This document shows positions 43,962-56,014 of a stretch of DNA of 64,000 nucleotides, piece by piece. The notes under the pieces were generated by a model, which did no database searches, was not told the DNA's origin, and saw only the letters and a list, made by a program, of their open reading frames with translations. Position 1 is the first letter of the stretch. Every line of letters starts with the position of its first letter. Both the position numbers and the translations under genes were made by a program. This stretch comes from Pelomyxa schiedti (taxonomy: Eukaryota; Evosea; Pelobiontida; Pelomyxidae). Where the stretch lies: positions 1 through 64,000 of the forward strand of contig JAHLWZ010000802.1 of NCBI GenBank assembly GCA_020536535.1. Reading direction: 5' to 3'.

Positions 43962-46900
43962 TTATTTTGGGTTTAGTACCAAATAGGATCGTAGGGAGCA
44001 TACGTTTCGCCAATAAGGAGGGTTGGTCTTAAGAGCAAAGTTTTTGCACTCGGTGTCTACTTCTTCTTTTAGTTCAGTTTTAACCATATTCCAGGCATCA
44101 GCCAAGCTTACTCCAACTTTCCCTCTATCAATTGGGGGATATTCCTGGCCTTTGGGTAAGACAATATTGGTGCTCCGGAGCATACCGAGGAGAAATTGAA
44201 CAGCACAGGGTCCTGGGAGTAAATTGTCCGCTTTTTTTTGCTGCTTTCAGCACCTTGTTTCTGAGTGTGCCTGTTTTGGGGTACAGATTTGGAGTGGGGA
44301 GGTTTAGAGGATGCGATATCTTCTGGTACATCCCATTCATATATGACCCCAGATGTCTTTTGGAGAGGTGAGTTCCGTAAAGCAAGGAATGAATTATTCT
44401 TAACGTTTGCTACGTGAATTATGTCCAGGTTCCAGTCACTCAAATCTTTGTCAATGAGAGATTTCTCTTCCACATTAGCATCTGCGCATGTGTAGAGGTT
44501 GTAACACTGGTTCACAGTGAGTCATTATTGGTATTAGGAATAAAACCTTTGGAAAGAAGACTCTATCGTGCGCTTGCCATTGATTTTCACTTGTACTGTA
44601 AATGTCGATGTTCCAGACACCTTGAATTGAACAACTATTTGAGAGTGAGAGATTTTTATAAAAATCGACTACCTGAAGACCCAGAATGGAACAAGGCGTT
44701 CAATCTAAGAAAACTTTACAAATTATGTGGGCTATGGAACTAACGTGTTCGAGAACTGCCACTTGTTGTAAGAGGCTTTTTTTTAGTGAGAAATGAAAGG
44801 TTGCATAAACGTATGTACTCTGAAGGAGCAAGCCATAAATTGGAAAGCCACTTGTGTAGAATCTCAGATATACGCGAATCTATCACCTGTGGATATAAAT
44901 ACTGAAGGAAAAAAAACCAGATGAGTGAGACCACGAATCATTATGGTACCATGAGAGCTGACTGATCGGCAACAACAAATTCTGTTACAATAGGTGGACG
45001 GGCAGTTGAAACAGAAGTTTCTACCACCTCGGGAATCTTTGTTAAGGCCAGATCAGGTTCTACTTGCCAGTTAGAAAATGGGAGCAGATGAGAGGTTACC
45101 TGGAGTAGATGCATTTTGGTTTATAACTGGTTTTTCCAGTGTGCACAACAAAAGGTGAGATGAGGAAGATGTAGGTGGCACCAATGCCGATGCCCTTCTT
45201 ATCAACGTGCCCAGATCGGAATCCATAACATTTTGTATATGCTTTCTCCACAGAATATCAGATACAACTTCAGGAAAGGTTGTTTCATGGTGAATGCCTC
45301 GGGTAAAATCAATGTCGGTTGTCGTGAATGTTGGGCTTCCTGCTAGAATCGCGAGCAGTCTCGTTTTTTCTTCAGAGGTTATAGCTGCAGTGGGAGTGAC
45401 TGAGTGGTTTTGTGGTGAACCTTTGGATGTGCCGCATGAGGCTTCGGTTGGTGAAAGAGTACTGTCTTCCTTTCCATCGGTAATTAAAGTTTGGATGTAA
45501 TACAGGAGCAACAAAGCAGGTGAAAAGTATGGCTCCACTTCCAGAGCTTCCCGAAGAGTAGCTATGCTCTGCTCCAAGGAAGACCCACATTGAAGCTGGC
45601 ATATTGACTTCAGTGTACATAGCCCGGCATCTACAACAGTTAAGGGCTCAATATACTTGTAGAACATTAGTTGTTCTCTTTCATCAGGGACATCTAGAGT
45701 ACTCAAGCGTTCTGCCGCAGACAATAGAGAAAGTCTTTTTCCAGGGTCACATTGCAGCAACTCACAAACAAGTGCAGAGAAACCACTTGGGAATTCCGGT
45801 AATATTACAGGGAGAAAATCCTCAATGGAGAAAGATATCTCCCCACTTGGACCGTACGCCGACGGGTATTCGCCTAGAGGGTGTTTGTGCATGACAAGTT
45901 CGTATAGAAGGCATCCCAGCTCAAAAGAGGGTTGCTTTGTATTGTAGAACCATTATTCAGAAATATTTAGGATTTTAAATCACTTTTTCACATTTCAAGA
46001 TAGCATTGTGGACTGGATCTTGCCTGTAGTGTGCCTTGCCATTTAAAATTTCTGGAGCAATGTGTTCTTGGTTCCCAATATCTATGGAAGATGTATCTCT
46101 CTCATAAGTGCCACCAAATTTTCCAGCACATCCCAAGTCAATCATGACCACATGTTCTTTGTTCTTTTTTTATATATATACATAGAGTCTATATTGAGAA
46201 GTAACATACAGAAGACAAAACAATATTATCCAGTTTGACATCAAAGTGGATAATGCTATTCTGGAACATATGCACAATGGCGGCACATACATCCCTTGAG
46301 TACTTGTAAACAATACCCCAGGGGGTTGGGACTGGTAGGCTTTGAAGAAGAGTTTTCAGTGTCTCAGTATGATACTCAAGTACAATCCAGACATGTGCGT
46401 GATATTTTTTCTCTGCTGAATTGTATGCATATTCCTTTGGCATAGGTGGAAGGTGTACATAGTACTCTTCTGGGATTCTATCTGTGAAATGGCAAAAATA
46501 TCGGTTGATGTTTGGGTGTGGTGGAAGTGTTGAAGAGATAAGGTATTCATTCTAGTGAAAAAAGTCAGCTGAAGAAGCTAAAGCAGGCTCACCTCAAAGG
46601 GATTCCTGTCAGTTCCCACAAGGTATTTATTCTGGTTCCCATAATTGAATGGTACCTTGAGTACATATGATTGCTCCCTGAAGAACTCAGGGTGCCCCTC
46701 CCCAATACACTTCACCTCAAATACAATCCCTACAAAAGAATGAGATAATCAGCCACACTTGACTCCCCATTATTTATTTTAACTTTTGTTTTTGTTTTTC
46801 TTTTGCAAGTGCCTCAATGAGGCACTACCATTGCAGCCATGAGCGATCGGCCTCACGAGCCTGAAGTTTTTTACAACAATGAGGCTCTCGGTCGCCAATG

Positions 46901-47108
46901 CGACGTTTGCAGCCCGAGCAGCCGCGCTCAAGCCAGTAAAGTACTCCTCGCGCCGCCTCTGCGCGCCCTCGTACGCCTCGTGGCCCACCACGCTGGGCTT
47001 CCTGCAGGGTTTTGGCCCCCTGGGGCGACCTCCTGCCCCGCGGTCCCCCCCGCTTCGGGGTGTCCCATTGGCCCCCGGTTCGCCCTGAGGCCCCGTGGTA
47101 TTGCCCAT
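43962..47108 (-). CDS. PINK1-like protein kinase with putative N-myristoylation and long C-terminal extension
   Basis: The start MGNTTGPQGEPG fits N-myristoylation. The kinase begins NFRLVRPIAHGCNGGIVFEV (glycine loop split by an intron), followed by the lysine in YVLKVPF. LPPHPNINRYFCHFTD, HVWIVLEYHTETLKTLLQSL, catalytic loop IIHFDVKLDNIVL, MIDLGCAGKFGG (DLG for DFG), HIAPEIL and FELGCLLYELVMHKHPLGEYP follow. The PHPNI...F segment, the acidic insertion after the DLG region and APE-x-L resemble PINK1 and related protist kinases. HFD replaces HRD. After the kinase a helical region (45590-45480) and several further exons continue to TAA at 43962. The part beyond 44940 is joined with low certainty and might be a separate gene. 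No mitochondrial targeting sequence is seen, unlike PINK1 itself. Confidence 0.7.
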
Positions 47109-47179
47109 CACTGCCCAAAAACAAAACAGGAACGTGATTTCGGAGAAACGAACAACGAGATTGTTTGGGCTAACGAATC

Positions 47180-50100
47180 ATGGCAGGTAAGTGTGACCTG
47201 AGGCGGGACTGCGAATCCAACCAACCAACCAACCAACCAACTTACACAACCAACCAACCCAACAGATAGGAGGAACGAGCAGGCGACGGGGACGGTCTCG
47301 CCCTCAGGGCCCTCTCCCTCTCCCTCGCCCACCCCAACGTCTCCCCTCCCCTCCCCCGGGGGAGCATCCTCGGCGTCGATGATGATGGCGGCGGCCTCGC
47401 CCTCCTCGGCCCTGGAGCAGGCGCAGCGCATCGTCGCCCTCCTGGCAGCCTCCTCCGACACCCTCGCCCTGTCCTCCGCCCCCTCCCCCTCCTCCTCCTC
47501 CTCCGCGTCCTCTTCCGCGTCGGCTGCCGCCTCCCCGTCGTCGTCGTCGTCGCCGTCCGCGTCGCCCTCGTCGCCGACTTCGCCTCACGCGGGGGGGATG
47601 AGGACAGTCACATCGGCAGGGGGGACTGTGGTTTATAAATACCCCTCGTTGGTGTCATTTATGCAAATGGGGCCTGTGCAGGTCATTTCTCTTGTCAACG
47701 ACGTTTTGACTGCTATATCCCCACACTTCAAGTGTGATCCTAGGTAATCTTTGTTTATTGATGTCTCTCTGTGTCCATAAATATTCCCTTCAATCTCTGT
47801 CATAATGAGTTCGGGATAACTTGGGATAGGGGTGAACCTCCACCTGTCACTGCTGCTCGAATTTGTGACGCATTGAAGGTCTTAACATTCCAGTTTGACC
47901 CACCAGACTTGTGTGCACCCTCTGTCTCTTTCTGTCTTATTGAACCCTTTATTTTCGCAGGGAAGTATTCCAGGAAAAATTACAAGTCTGTACTACAGAC
48001 TCAATTGCAATTCATCAACCCTTTCCCCATTTTCCAGATTGGCGACAGTAGAGTCATATATCCAATCTTGTTGTTCCTTCTTTGCGACTTAGAAAAACAC
48101 AAACTGCGGGTATCTTCCCTGTAACCTCTCAGTTGGGTTAATAATGTGAAAAGGCATATGTAGCAAGGTTTCTTCGCCCAGTCAATGTCCCGGACTACAT
48201 GAAATCGGAAGAATGCTTTTTGCAGGTAAAGACATGTGGTCAACTGACCCTCTAAAATGCACAGTACCAAGAAGCGCGAGAAACGTTCAAAGCTGTACAT
48301 AAACAAGTTTCCTCCTTAAGAGACTCTATTGTTGCCTTCAATGTATGAAAACAGGTGCCACTTCAGATTCCGTGCTAAGGTAACTTAAAGAAACAAAAAC
48401 AAGAGCTTGTGGCCTTAAATGATGAAAAGGCGAAATTAAATGAGAAAATTGATGTAAAAAAAAAGAAGGTAGTTCCTTTTCAGTCTCTTCCCTCATTAAC
48501 GCAAAGAAGCTTGAACTTGTACCAAATAGTGCTCAACTTCTGTCAGGCGTACTTCAGCTAATGGCTCAACGCAACGAACGCTATTTTATTGAATCAACCA
48601 CTACCATACATCAAGATAGACTAGCTAGAGCCAAGGCGGCACAAACTGCCCTCAGTGACACCCTCACCTTTGTATTTCGCCTTTTTCATTGACATTAACA
48701 TTTATAAATAGCACGTGACCTAACCTCAGATTCAAAGAGCAGCAGAATCTGGAACAGAAAGGTACATGGCCCAAATGCAGGAAGAAGTTCAGGCACATAG
48801 ATACGAGCATCAAAGAATGCAATATGTGACTGTTAAAGAGAAACTTGCCATTTCAATTTACTCTGGTGCAGGAAATCAATGAAATGAGAGAACGTAAATC
48901 ATTTATTGGACAAATATTAGAGTCCCAGATCACTGAATCAATGTTGGCAGCTATGCAACAAGAAAAAGCAAAGCTCAGACAGACAATCAAAGTACCGCAA
49001 TTTTTTTTCCCAGAAACTCTTAAAACGTTTAGGTGATAACCGATCGCAGAGTCTCTCAACCCGGTGACGAACAGCTTCATCTACTGCAGCAACAATATGC
49101 CACCAGTGAAAAACAGGTAAAATAAATCAAGCACACTATTGCTTATCATACCCAGAAAGTGGACTTGGCGACCAAGCTCAAACAACGTCGGGTATCATTT
49201 CCTTTATAGTTATTTTGAACAAACGTAATGCAAGGTTGAAGCAGAGCAAACTAGAAGAGATCATGAAGAAATGCTAAGGCAACTTGAAGCCAAAGGTGGC
49301 AAATTGCATGTGTGCAGTCTCTCTAAAAAAAATGTACTAATCAAGGGGCCTTGAATTGACAGCTTCTTGATGAAAGTGCATTTCAAAATTTTGTTCTTGA
49401 AGTGAGGAAAACTGGTGAAAAGGCTAAAGCAATCAAAGTTCTACTGGCCGACCTCAACGCAGAGCAAGGTGTACTGATTCGTACCAAGGATGTACGTATT
49501 TACTTCTTTACTTTGTTACTGAATAATTTTTTCAGATTCTTGTCAATCAACACCCCACCTGTCCTAATTTTGTGGCAGAATGTATGTACCAGATTCAATA
49601 ATTGGCACTGACGCCAACTAGTGGAACGAAGTGGTGTCCATGAACCAAAGAGTATACGGGAAGTTATGGGACAAGTTTCTCTTGCCAAGCAGAAGGCTGA
49701 TCAGTCAAGCGCACAAAAACTACTTGAAATCTCCAGATACGTTACCGACATTTCTACCAAACTTCAGGTGTCTCCGTAACAGGCAAAATTATTTTTTTCT
49801 AACATTTCATTAGGAAAAGAAAGTAAAAATTTCGCAACTTGCTAAACAACTGAAAGCAGCTCGTGCTGAGTTGAATGATGTCGAAACTATGCACTCAGAG
49901 AAGAAAGCTGAATACGAAAAGTTGACACTTCAGATACGAGAGTTGCGTAGTTTCAACTTAACCTGCACTCACATCTTCAAAGTGAGAAGTCAAGGCTTGC
50001 CCAGGAACATACCACCCACATGACACAATGGATGGCTGAGCAAAGCAATTGGCACCTCTTGAATTGTCGGACAGTTTTAGCTTCCGTTCAACTTCACAAA

Positions 50101-50499
50101 GGTTTATAACCTGTACTGCTTTTCCCTCATCATCTCACCCCATTAATAGCCACCACTGGTGAGCGCGAAATAACGGAATTGTACTCCCGGAGACTCATAC
50201 AAATCACCAAACAAATTGAAGAGACACGAAGCCGGCAGGCAACCATCAAGGTAACCACAATCACAAATCGACCAGCCAGCATCTAACCACAACAACAGAA
50301 AACAGAGCAGAGCAGAAATGAACAGAGGCAGATGCTGACGGACCTCAAACAGCTCCTTTCACTCAAACTCTCACTCACCAACGCCAATTCTACAACCTCA
50401 CCCACCACACTACGCAACCCCAATCCCTCAGCACAAACAGCAACAACCACAACCACAACAACCACACACCAAAACGGCACAGACAGAATGGTTCTCTGA
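47180..50499 (+). CDS. IFT81: Intraflagellar transport protein 81
   Basis: Exon 1 is 7 nt (ATGGCAG, 47180-47186); exon 2 starts at 47266. A disordered S/P/A-rich leader precedes the calponin-homology-like N-terminus (YPSLVSFMQMGPVQVISLVNDVLTAISP). IGDSRVIYPILLFLL and AYVARFLRPVNVPDYM then match IFT81, and a long coiled-coil is spread over about 15 small exons, including DESAFQNFVLEVRKTGEKAKA and KVLLADLNAEQGVLIRTKD. IFT81 pairs with IFT74 in the IFT-B core and binds tubulin through its N-terminal domain to carry it into cilia. Its presence shows the organism has, or recently had, an IFT-dependent flagellum. The N-terminal extension before the CH-like domain is longer than usual. Confidence 0.85.
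47218..47260. repeat. AACC tandem repeat in IFT81 intron 1
   Basis: Imperfect tandem copies of CCAA/AACC occupy most of the 79-nt first intron, broken by TTACAC. It is a simple-sequence repeat with no other visible role. Confidence 0.85.
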
Positions 50500-50551
50500 G
50501 GCACTCTGCTTCTTGTAAAAAAACCCCACACTTTCAAAAAAAAAGAAAAAG

Positions 50552-51897
50552 ATGGACGTTGTGGGGCTGTCCGCGGTACTCCGGCAAGTGCTGACAAGCG
50601 GCCAAGTTGGCGCGCCCACGGCGTCGTTCGGGGAGGACCTGGTGCTCGAGCAGGACCGCCTGGCGTCGTCGCGGCCGACGGCGTGGTCGCCCAAGGAGTT
50701 CCGGGTCCTCTCGGAGCGGGCGCCCGAGGTGTTCTACTGGTCCGTGTGCCAGGGGCTCTCCTTCCTCCGCCTGCCGCCTCCCTGCCTCCCCCTGCCGCTG
50801 GGTCCCTCGGCCGCCCAGCCCCCAGCTGCCCCCGCGTCCTCGTCCTCGTCCTCGTCCTCAGAGACGGCTGCTACCTCGTCTACGTCGACGTCCACATCTA
50901 GTGCTGCATCGGGGGGAGTTGGTGGGGAGTGGTGGGAGAACGTGGGAATACCGAGGCGACCTTTCTATGTGAGGATAGCTGAGAGGGTGTGTCAGTGGGC
51001 CCAGGGAGGCAGAGTCCCTTTGGACTTTGTGAAGATGAATCTACTGGAGGAGCCTGTAGACGACGTCAAGAGACTCGAGGTAGCCAAACCTATTCCCCCA
51101 CCCATAATTCCATGCCACCTCCAGATAATTTGATGTTTTATAAATGCATACGCTGTCATTGAAGCATAAGTAAAATGCTACATAAACCTCGGAAGCTATA
51201 TGAACCTAGATTCTATTGCAATTATTTCTCTTCTTTCCCTTGTTGTGTGGCTATGATATATATTTCGTCAACAGCAATATACAGACAAAGTCACTGCTAT
51301 GTCCGGCAGCTGGGCGACTGCAAGTGATGACCAACGCAGGGCTCTGCTTTTAGACTTTGTATCTGCCATAGGGTCCCGTGGACTTCTCACTCTCCTGGGT
51401 CTGCGTTGCACAAAGTATGCAATACTTTTTCCTATGTTTTTTTTCCATCTCATCATCTTTGTAAAAGGGGTTCCATACTGCGGGTTCCACCGGGACCACT
51501 GGAAATCATTCAGGCATTTAACCTCCCCCATGCACCAAACAGTTCTGCTAGACTCACTGTTGGTGGTCGGGCTCTTTCCAAACACTGTGAGCGCTCCCGC
51601 GATGGGTGGTGGGGTGACGGCCTTTCTGGTGAAGAATCTGTATGCCTTCCTTTTACCTATGACATGTGCATTAATGCATTTCAGGTTAAAAATCGCAGGG
51701 CGGAAACCGCACTCAGGAATATACTTTCGGACCCAGTGTGGCTTAATACTCACATGCTCCCACATGACATTCCAATTTATGAAATTCGCAACCGAGAAGG
51801 CTATGGTGCAAGGTGGTCTGTTGACCCTCCCTTTGAATTCCGTGGCTTTTTGGAACCCCAAATGGCAGATGGCCATGAAAAGGGTTGGATTCATTAA
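50552..51897 (+). CDS. Conserved ASCH-like family protein of unknown function
   Basis: Four exons are modelled: 50552-51079, about 51274-51418, about 51471-51627 and about 51680-51897. The N-terminal third is variable with a serine run. The C-terminal part is strongly patterned: LTVGGRALSKHCERSRDGWWG, KNRRAETALRNIL, VWLNTHMLPHDIPIYEIRNR, EGYGARWS and FRGFLEPQMADGHEKGWIH. I recall this pattern from a family in plants annotated as RNA-binding ASCH-domain proteins; the GYGARWS and GFLEPxMxDGHxKGWxH motifs are the basis. The biochemical role is unknown; ASCH domains are thought to bind RNA. An A-run of about 16 begins within the TAA stop. Confidence 0.6.
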
Positions 51898-51933
51898 AAA
51901 AAAAAAAAAACTTTTCTAGACAAACCTTTTTTT

Positions 51934-54104
51934 TTACAAACACATCATAAATACAACTACTGTAGAGGCAAGATAAAGTGGTGACCAAAGGTGCTTGGTG
52001 ACAGATCCAACAGAAACTGAGATAGACACATCCCCACTTGAAATTAGATTTTGACTAGAACTTGCACTGGAGCTGTAGCTCTCAAAAAATTGAACATCCA
52101 CAACATCCAAAGAAGTGGGATCGGTGTACTGAGTTACATCGCCTTGGTACAGTGTACTGTCAGTGTCATTTACCAGGAATTCCATCTGATCGATGAGGTC
52201 ATCACAGGCCACAGTCACGTCGGTTTGGTTCAGTACATCCACTTGATAATCAACAGACACAACAACTATGTTGTCGGCTTCTGAGATTGTTGTGTAGTCT
52301 GTTATGTCAACTTGACTTTCTGGAATTCCAAGAGCAGAGGCCACATCATGCCGGAAGTTGTCAGAGAATCCGGGCGGAATGGTAGTTCCTGTTTTGAGTT
52401 GGAAACCAAAGGCCAACATGTACATATAAGAGCGATATTACCTGGCAGACCAACCTGAAGACGAAACATAACTGTTGCTGAGGGAACGATGTGGGGAATT
52501 GAAGAAGGGATAGATAGTGACTCTGAAACGGAATTGGAGGTACTCTCCGAATCCGATGTACTGTGTGAGTGTGACAAGGAAGTGGAGTGGGAAATGGAAG
52601 TGGAATAGGATGTCGATTTGGAAGTGGAAGTGGAGTGAGAGTTTGATTCTGAATTAGATTCGGACATGGACTTGGAAGTGGAAGCGGAAGTGGACTGTGA
52701 GTTTGATTCTGAATTAGATTCAGACATGGACTGAGAATTAGACTGGGAAGTGGACTGTGACTTGGATTGAGAGTTTGATTGCGATATTGAACCGGAGTGT
52801 GAAGTGGAGTGTGACACTGACTCCGAGACTGAACTTGACTCTGAGGAGGAAACTGAGGTTGAGAGAGAACCTGAGGTTGATTTTGAGCTCGAACCAGACT
52901 CGGAGAGAGACTGGGAGGCGGATTGGGAGCTAGATTCAGAGACTGAGGTCGAAGATGACACTGAATCTGAGGTAGACAACGAGTAGGAGCTCGACTTTGA
53001 TATGGATTCGGAAGTAGAACTTGAGACGGAGTCAGACAATGATGTGGAGTAAGAGTCGGAAGAGACATCGACGGGAATGGCCAAACACTGAAAAGTAGAG
53101 TTTGAGGATATGGCACCAAGTGAAACGAGATCCATAGTGTGCGAATCCACAGTCTTTAGCAACGAATCAACACCAGTTTTGATTATTACATGTCTTAGGC
53201 ATGTGAGACAAGGGAAAAAAAAGGATGACTGTCTATACATTAAACCCGGGGTGCCCAGGGGGTCTATGGCCATTCCACATAATTCTGATGGAGTCCACTT
53301 AGCCGTCCCCAGGGCAATCTGTGTGCAAGCACCATCCAGGGTAATGTTGAAAACAGAATTACTCCATTCCCATGCATATGTGAATTTAGCACTGTCCCAT
53401 GAAGAAGCAAGGAAACGTAGACTGAAACTGTAGGACATTTTTTATGAGTCCCTTATTTAATTTAATAATTTATCAAAATATAAATCATAACATAACAACA
53501 AACAAACAAAACAAAAACAAAAACAAAAACAAAAACAAAAACAAAAACAAAAACAAAAACAAAAACAAAAACAAAAACAAAAACAAAAACAAAAACAAAA
53601 ACAAAAACAAACCTACCTCTCAATTGTACAGCACTTGCTCAAAGTACCATCAGAAGTGCTGACGAGGCACAGAGTGGTCTGCGAAGCCGAGGCGAACGAG
53701 GCATACAGGAACCCCCCGACGACGTGCCACGCCAGCGAGACGTACGCGTCGTTGGTCGTCGCGCGGCCGGTGCCGCCGACCTCCTTGAACGACCCCGCGG
53801 CCATGTCGACCGAGAAGAGCGACCACTTGCCCGACACGTCCAGCAGCGTGTACACGAGGCCCGGGCTCGTGGCCGCCGCGCAGTTGGACGCCGCGTCGGG
53901 CAGCGCGGGGACCGCGGCGATGCGCTGCTCGCTGGGCGGCGAGGACGTGAGGAAGCGCCACTGCGACTGCGGGAGCTCCCCCTGGTCGATGGCCAGCGCG
54001 TCGTGCCCCAGGAGCCCCTGCGACCGCCGCACGTGGCCGACGAGGACAGCGAGGGCCACCACGAGGACCACAGAGGCCAACGGCGCCCGTTGTGTGCTTT
54101 TCAT
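51934..54104 (-). CDS. Serine-rich, probably GPI-anchored surface protein
   Basis: Exon 1 (54104-about 53613) starts with a signal sequence (LASVVLVVALAVLVGHV) and a globular N-terminal domain. Exon 2 (about 53431 downward) continues it and then gives a stalk of about 200 residues made of S-x dipeptides (SQSNSQSKSQSTSQSNSQSM and similar), which would be heavily glycosylated. A final folded module (PPGFSDNFRHDVASALGIPE) resembles a small ferredoxin-like or SEA-like unit. The C-terminus, HLWSPLYLASTVVVFMMCL, is hydrophobic with no cytosolic tail, as for GPI attachment. It may be a cell-surface adhesin or coat protein (inference). The first intron carries the hexamer array. Confidence 0.75.
53508..53611. 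repeat. Hexanucleotide array (AAAAAC)n inside an intron
   Basis: About 16-17 nearly perfect AAAAAC units fill this stretch, inside the first intron of the surface-protein gene. On the transcribed strand it is a GTTTTT repeat immediately after the splice donor and would count as intronic U/G-rich RNA. It is a microsatellite and likely length-variable. Confidence 0.95.
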
Positions 54105-54237
54105 CGTCGATGAACGTGTGACAAGGAAGAAGAGAAAGAAACTGTTTGTTACATTTCTGCTAAATGCCGCAGTTCATGAAAGCTGACATCAAAATCCAAA
54201 CTTTTTTCCGTGTGATTACTGCGAAGCGGCTACAAAC

Positions 54238-55733
54238 TTAGTTGGTACAGCGGCTTGTCGAAACGTCACTACTTATCAACCACCAGTGAAGGACTCGTGA
54301 ACTACAGTACCACGCAGTGGAAAGGAAGAAGTGCTCGTCAGACACTCCTTCGTTGGGAACAGCTACGTGAGAGTATTTATCAGAAGCACTTTCAAGGACA
54401 TGGCTACTGAGGAAGTCATCATAAAGCAACGATAAGCCAAACCACTGAGGAGCTCTGCCTTTCCTGGTGACAACAATACCCACTTGAAAATAAAAAAGAG
54501 AACCACATAGAATAGGAACAAAGTTGTTTCTTTTACGGGTTTTGTTTGTGTGGCGTGGATGAATCAGTCAATTATTATCACGCCGTTCTCAATCTGGGAA
54601 AACGTGGCTGTGGTGCCGGGGACAGTTCCTGGAATTGGACACAATGGGTACCGGTAATTGAGAGTGTTAGTCTACAGTGTCTACACTCCGGCTTGCAGTG
54701 GAATGTGAAGGTGCATGCTTGGTTTGCTCTCGGTTTTCAAGTAACGCAAGGGATGTGTATCTTCGGAGTGATCGCATTTGTTGCACCAATACCTTGTCAT
54801 GCAAGTTGCACCAGAGGCCACCCAAAATGCTCATTTCCACAACTCCATAGACCTTTGAGGAATTATAAAGAATTACGAGGTGAGACCAAGAACCTACCCC
54901 CAGTGTAGCCAGAGTCAATCCAGTGAACACGCCCCAGTACTCAGCCTCAGAAGTGAACCCAAGAGTGGAAATGTGGCGGGCAAGAACTTTGGTCTTCTTC
55001 CATTTCTGTTTCAACTTTAAGCAATTGGTAAAGTGCTCCTGCAGAATCTCACTCTCACTGGGAGGGCCTATAGACTACGTTAGTATTGAGGTATCATCTC
55101 AGCTACTCCTACATATTTGCATCCTTTCATGAGCAAACTCATTTATGATACACTTGGACAGAGACTCAATGGTGACATCCTCTAGCGAGTACAACTTGGT
55201 TGAGAGTAATTCCCGCACCATGCCACCACTGTGAGGGAATCTTCGGTACAGACAAGGAGCGAGGGCGTCCACATCCTGACGTTTCAAGCGGGCCATTTCA
55301 CGGTCTAAGCAAGTTTACTGATGAGTTTTCACGCGTATGAATAGAATGAGTTACCAAATTCTGCACGGCGCCCTTCAGGAATGGTTTCAAACTTAAGTGC
55401 CTACGTGAATCAAGAATTGATTGTCAGTTGTGCTCTGAAATGCAGTACTCTTGAATCCAATCAAACAGAGTCATTCAATCAACCCAGAGGTGCTAAAGCC
55501 AGGACCCAAACAACCTTCTCCAGGAAGTTTTTCTTACGGATAGACAGCGCCATTTTGTCCCTCTTGATAGCTTTCCAGCAGGATTTTGCATAGGCCACAA
55601 AGTCCCTCTCCCATCGTTTCACCAGTTTCTTTTGGCTCTCAAAGTCTCCCCCGTACAGCGCCACACCGCCAACACCAACCCCAACACTCTCAGCAGGACT
55701 AGCGGAATCACGACCAACACCGTGCTCACCCAT
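54238..55733 (-). CDS. Unknown conserved-looking multi-exon protein
   Basis: Exon 1 begins MGEHGVGRDSASPAESVGVG and contains a basic helix (KKLVKRWERDFVAYAKSCWK). Later exons give LKFETIPEGRRAEFDREMAR, LKRQDVDALAPCLYRRFPHS, SLEDVTIESLSKCIINEFAH, KLKQKWKKTKVLARHISTLG and a hydrophobic segment (YWGVFTGLTLATLG). GVVEMSILGGLWCNLHDK and FSQIENG come further on. A last exon (54483-54238) contains VVTRKGRAPQWFGLSLLYDD and AWYCSSRVLHWWLISS. Splice phases are good up to about 54700, then uncertain; a TGA at 54564 could also end the gene. I do not recognise the family. Composition suggests a helical protein that may touch membranes. Confidence 0.5.
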
Positions 55734-56014
55734 TGTATGTACACCCAGATCTTCGCTCTCCAGACTTGGTTTTTTTTTTTTTGGTTTGTAATGCGTGCTG
55801 TTCCCGCAACTACTAAGGCAGTGTTACGTCAATTCCCGGATGACGCGAAACTGGGGGGGAGCCTGCTCGGCTTGTTCGGTGCACAAATGTGATGTGATGC
55901 AGCCGTTGGTTTGTTCCAGTCCAGATTTCGGGGCCGATGAAAACCATGGGTTAAACGTACTTACTGTACGTTCGAACTAGTTACAAGAAGGGAGGTATTG
56001 TTGATTGGGGGGTG

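Noticed and set aside
44414-44743. A 109-residue plus-strand frame opposite the kinase gene
   Set aside because: It overlaps minus-strand exons that splice in phase (FTVQVKINGKRTIESSF) and has no gene context, though the minus model here is itself weak.
53508-53611. An internal telomere-like array
   Set aside because: The unit AAAAAC has no G-rich run and lies within an intron; a microsatellite is the simpler reading.
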